Assembly: GCF_028693135.1 (NCBI RefSeq)
Contig: NZ_JAQUVZ010000002.1
Span: forward strand, 62,001 to 126,000
Direction: 5' to 3'
Origin: Methanosarcina sp.
Lineage (GTDB): Archaea > Halobacteriota > Methanosarcinia > Methanosarcinales > Methanosarcinaceae
DNA length: 64,000 nt
Shown in pieces: positions 61,726-64,000 of the stretch. The notes under the pieces are model-generated. The model had not been told where the DNA came from. It was given only the letters and a program-made list of their open reading frames with translations, and made no database searches. The stretch's first letter is position 1; each line of letters opens with the position of its first letter. Made by a program: the position numbers and the translations under genes.

Positions 61726-63213
61726 TCACACCCCCAGGACAGCCGCAAGGCTGACTATTGCTTCCGAATTCGTAATCATCATATCAAGCACCGGGCTCGG
61801 GTTCAGGCCGAAATAGAGCACAAGAAGGGCAATAGCTGCCATTGAAAAGACCTGCAGGGAATTTATGTCCCTGACATCTCCGAGCTTCTCATTGTACACT
61901 CCGAACATTGCCCTCTGCATTGCCCAGAGGTGATAACCTGCAGTAATCACTATTGCCAGCAGGGCAATTAAGACAAAGACAGGCAGGTTCGCGAAGGTGA
62001 AGGTCAGGACCAGGAACTCGGCAATAAAACCTGTCAACCCCGGAAGGCCAAGAGATGCCATAAACCCGACCATCATAACCACAGTGAGCATTGGCATCTT
62101 CTTTGCAAGCCCACCGAGATTGTTAATGATTCTGGTGCCTGTGCCGGTCTGGATTGCGCCGGCGGACATGAACAGGATGCTCATGATAAGCCCGTGGGAA
62201 AACTGCTGGAACATTGCGCCTGCAACCGAAAGGGTAACAAGGCCGGCTGCCCCCAGGGTAACATATCCCATATGGCTCAAACTGGAGTAAGCGATCATGC
62301 GCTTGAGGTCTTTTTGCCGCAGAGCCAGAAGAGCCCCATAAAGTATGCTGACAGAGCCAAGCAGGCCCAGCATCATGATCATCAGATGGGGGTTCCCGGT
62401 GTTAGGGAGCATCGGGAGTGAGATCCTGAAAAGCCCGTACCCTCCGATTTTGAGCAGGATAAAGAGTACACTGCCTGCAGTAGGAGCCTCGGAATATGCA
62501 TCCGGAAGCCACGAGTGGAAGGGGAAAGTCGGCATCTTTGCCAGGAACCCGAAGAGGATTGCAAGGAATATTCCATCTTTCATCAGGCCGGATTCGAAGA
62601 ACTGGAACTGTGTGACCAGTTCTCTGATGTCAAATGTAGCAACGCCGGTCTGATTCAGGGCTGCGTAGAAGAGCCCGAAGATCCCGAGCAGCATCACGAG
62701 AGATGCAACATGCGTGTAGATAAAGAACTTGTAGGACGCATGAGCCCGCTTTTCTCCACCCCAGATATTTACGATGAAGAAGAGAGGGACAAGAGTCAGC
62801 TCCCAGAATATATAGAAGACAACAAAGTCAAGGGATACAAAAACCCCTATGACTGCGGCCTGCATGGTAAGGATCAGCCCGTAAAACCTGTTTGGGGCTT
62901 CCCTGTCCTCTTTCCAGCTGAAGAGGATCAGAAGTGGGATAACAATCGTATTCAGGAGGATAAGGGGCATGGAAATGCCGTCAATTCCAACTGAATAGTT
63001 GACCCCGAGGAAGGGGATCCACTTCACAGATTCATAGAACTGCATTGCAGCAGTACTGCTATCAAAGTTCAAATAGGCGTAAAGGGTAAGGCCCAGAGTC
63101 ACAAGAGACCCTAGAAAGCCCAATCCTGCAGCCTGGTCTTTTGTTTTTGTGAAAAAGGTCACGACTGCGAAAATCAGCGGCACCAGAATCAACAATGATG
63201 CGACCGGCAGCAT
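61726..63213 (-). CDS. fpoM: F420H2 dehydrogenase subunit FpoM
   Basis: The 495-residue antiporter-like subunit matches NuoM. Key motifs are VVFYIFWELTLVPLFFIVNIWGG near 130 with the conserved Glu, FLAKMPTFPFHSWLPDAYSEAPT near 228, and DLKRMIAYSSLSHMGYVTLG near 300. It forms a proton channel in the membrane arm of the complex. The start ATG shares one base with the fpoL stop codon (TGATG), so the genes are translationally coupled. fpoN follows after three bases. Confidence 0.96.
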   Translation of the reverse strand: MLPVASLLILVPLIFAVVTFFTKTKDQAAGLGFLGSLVTLGLTLYAYLNFDSSTAAMQFYESVKWIPFLGVNYSVGIDGISMPLILLNTIVIPLLILFSWKEDREAPNRFYGLILTMQAAVIGVFVSLDFVVFYIFWELTLVPLFFIVNIWGGEKRAHASYKFFIYTHVASLVMLLGIFGLFYAALNQTGVATFDIRELVTQFQFFESGLMKDGIFLAILFGFLAKMPTFPFHSWLPDAYSEAPTAGSVLFILLKIGGYGLFRISLPMLPNTGNPHLMIMMLGLLGSVSILYGALLALRQKDLKRMIAYSSLSHMGYVTLGAAGLVTLSVAGAMFQQFSHGLIMSILFMSAGAIQTGTGTRIINNLGGLAKKMPMLTVVMMVGFMASLGLPGLTGFIAEFLVLTFTFANLPVFVLIALLAIVITAGYHLWAMQRAMFGVYNEKLGDVRDINSLQVFSMAAIALLVLYFGLNPSPVLDMMITNSEAIVSLAAVLGV

Positions 63214-64000
63214 CAGAGTACCTCCATCATTAATTTAATTAATATAATTAGCAGGCTCACACCTACAATTATGACAGTTGCATAGGTCTGGACAACCCCT
63301 GTCTGGATCTTCCTGAGTTCTTCGCCTGCACCAACTGTGATAATTCCGATTCCTTCCACAATGCTGTCAACGATCACATCAACTACCTGCGTGAGGAAAG
63401 CAATAACTCCGTAAACTATTCCGATAGAGAAAAACTCGGTATAGATTTCGTGCTGGTAGTAACGCTTGTAGAGCAGTTTGTAAATAGGATTCTTCATGGA
63501 AGCAAGCGGCCCGAGTTTCACTGCTCTGAGGTAATAGATCACGAAAGCAATTGCAAAGCCCGCAAGGGCGACTATTAACGGGAGCCATAGAATAAAGAAA
63601 GGCTCGGGACCGGCTGCCTCTACAAGTTCGTTTCCACCTATGTTGGCAAGGCTTCCTATGTCAAGGCTCACGAAACTGTTGGTAAAGGTCTCTTCAAGGA
63701 ATTTCATGAATCCTGTATGGGTCAGCGCTCCGAAAACAAGGGCAAGGAATGCCAGAATGGAGAGGGGTATGGTCATAATTGCAGAGGACTCATGCCCGTG
63801 ATAATCGCTTCTCGGCTTCCCTGTAAAGGTCATGAAGATAAGCCTGAAGATGTAGAGGGATGTCAGGAAGGCGGCTGCAATTGAGAATATGTACGGGATC
63901 CAGTTGTTGCTGTGTTCTCCGAAGAGGTATGCAGCTTCAATAATTGCATCCTTTGAAATGAAGCCGCTTGTCCCTATTGAGGTCCCAGGGATACCGAAAC
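63213..64000 (-). CDS. fpoL: F420H2 dehydrogenase subunit FpoL, 3' part
   Basis: The reading frame stays open past the Met at 63833 to the window edge, with IPGTSIGTSGFISKDAII and SIAAAFLTSLYIFRLIFMTF near the edge, as in NuoL. So the gene is the C-terminal about 262 residues of FpoL, whose N-terminus lies outside. Visible are the end of the antiporter core and the C-terminal helices with the long amphipathic arm (YHGHESSAIMTIPLSILAFLAL, and GVIAFLTQVVDVIVD). It overlaps the fpoM start by one base. The upstream fpo genes are out of view. Confidence 0.94.
   Translation of the reverse strand, partial: FGIPGTSIGTSGFISKDAIIEAAYLFGEHSNNWIPYIFSIAAAFLTSLYIFRLIFMTFTGKPRSDYHGHESSAIMTIPLSILAFLALVFGALTHTGFMKFLEETFTNSFVSLDIGSLANIGGNELVEAAGPEPFFILWLPLIVALAGFAIAFVIYYLRAVKLGPLASMKNPIYKLLYKRYYQHEIYTEFFSIGIVYGVIAFLTQVVDVIVDSIVEGIGIITVGAGEELRKIQTGVVQTYATVIIVGVSLLIILIKLMMEVL

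Overview
The window is archaeal chromosome from a Methanosarcina species. The diagnostic genes are the F420H2 dehydrogenase genes fpoO, fpoN, fpoM and fpoL, the Methanosarcinales-type coenzyme M genes (cysteate synthase and a fused sulfopyruvate decarboxylase), a membrane-anchored archaeal LonB, an archaeal Pth2/TruD pair, PKD/YVTN-type surface proteins, and long AT-rich gaps with many short tandem repeats. I did not try to name the species.

Layout. 1-170 is the cut 5' end of a transposase gene. 0.5-3.5 kb has a dNTP triphosphohydrolase, a MITE-like element and lrgAB. 3.7-10 kb is a co-directional housekeeping run: cysteine desulfurase, IscU-like scaffold, a RimK/MptN-like glutamate ligase, peptidyl-tRNA hydrolase, an exported transglutaminase-like protein and TruD. 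10.6-15.4 kb reads leftwards: a DUF4013 membrane protein, two tiny paralogous lysine-rich proteins, CTP synthase, a membrane protein and a Trm112-like protein. 16.1-21.6 kb is a compact carbon monoxide dehydrogenase / formate dehydrogenase-like gene set (cooS, cooF, an fdhA-like molybdopterin enzyme and two iron-sulfur proteins). 21.9-24.9 kb has two UspA paralogues around a gate-domain membrane protein. 25.8-31.1 kb reads leftwards: pmbA, tldD and lonB, with a 560 bp palindrome-ended element exactly filling the gap between tldD and lonB.

31.6-37.2 kb holds three related TPR genes, the last fused to a nitrilase-like domain, and a small membrane protein built from two copies of the LonB transmembrane hairpin. 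38.7-43.0 kb is the coenzyme M cluster: cysteate synthase, ComDE and a convergent DUF39-ferredoxin protein that may handle sulfur. 43.4-44.2 kb is a tandemly duplicated tRNA-Val/Phe/Gly array. 44.7-45.0 kb is a coupled pair encoding a 42-residue protein and a ubiquitin-like Gly-Gly protein. 47.2-48.8 kb is an NSS transporter with a 35-residue small subunit. 49.3-59.1 kb has two large surface proteins flanking a cluster of toxin-antitoxin genes. 59.8-64 kb is the 3' end of the leftward fpo operon with its terminator.

How it fits together. The fpo complex and coenzyme M synthesis serve methanogenic energy conservation. The CooS-FDH set suggests a route between CO, CO2 and formate through ferredoxin-like proteins without an F420-linked FdhB. 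The non-coding DNA is rich in palindrome-ended remnants that resemble IS200/IS605 (TnpB-type) ends, and in tandem repeats that repeatedly sit on stop codons or promoters.
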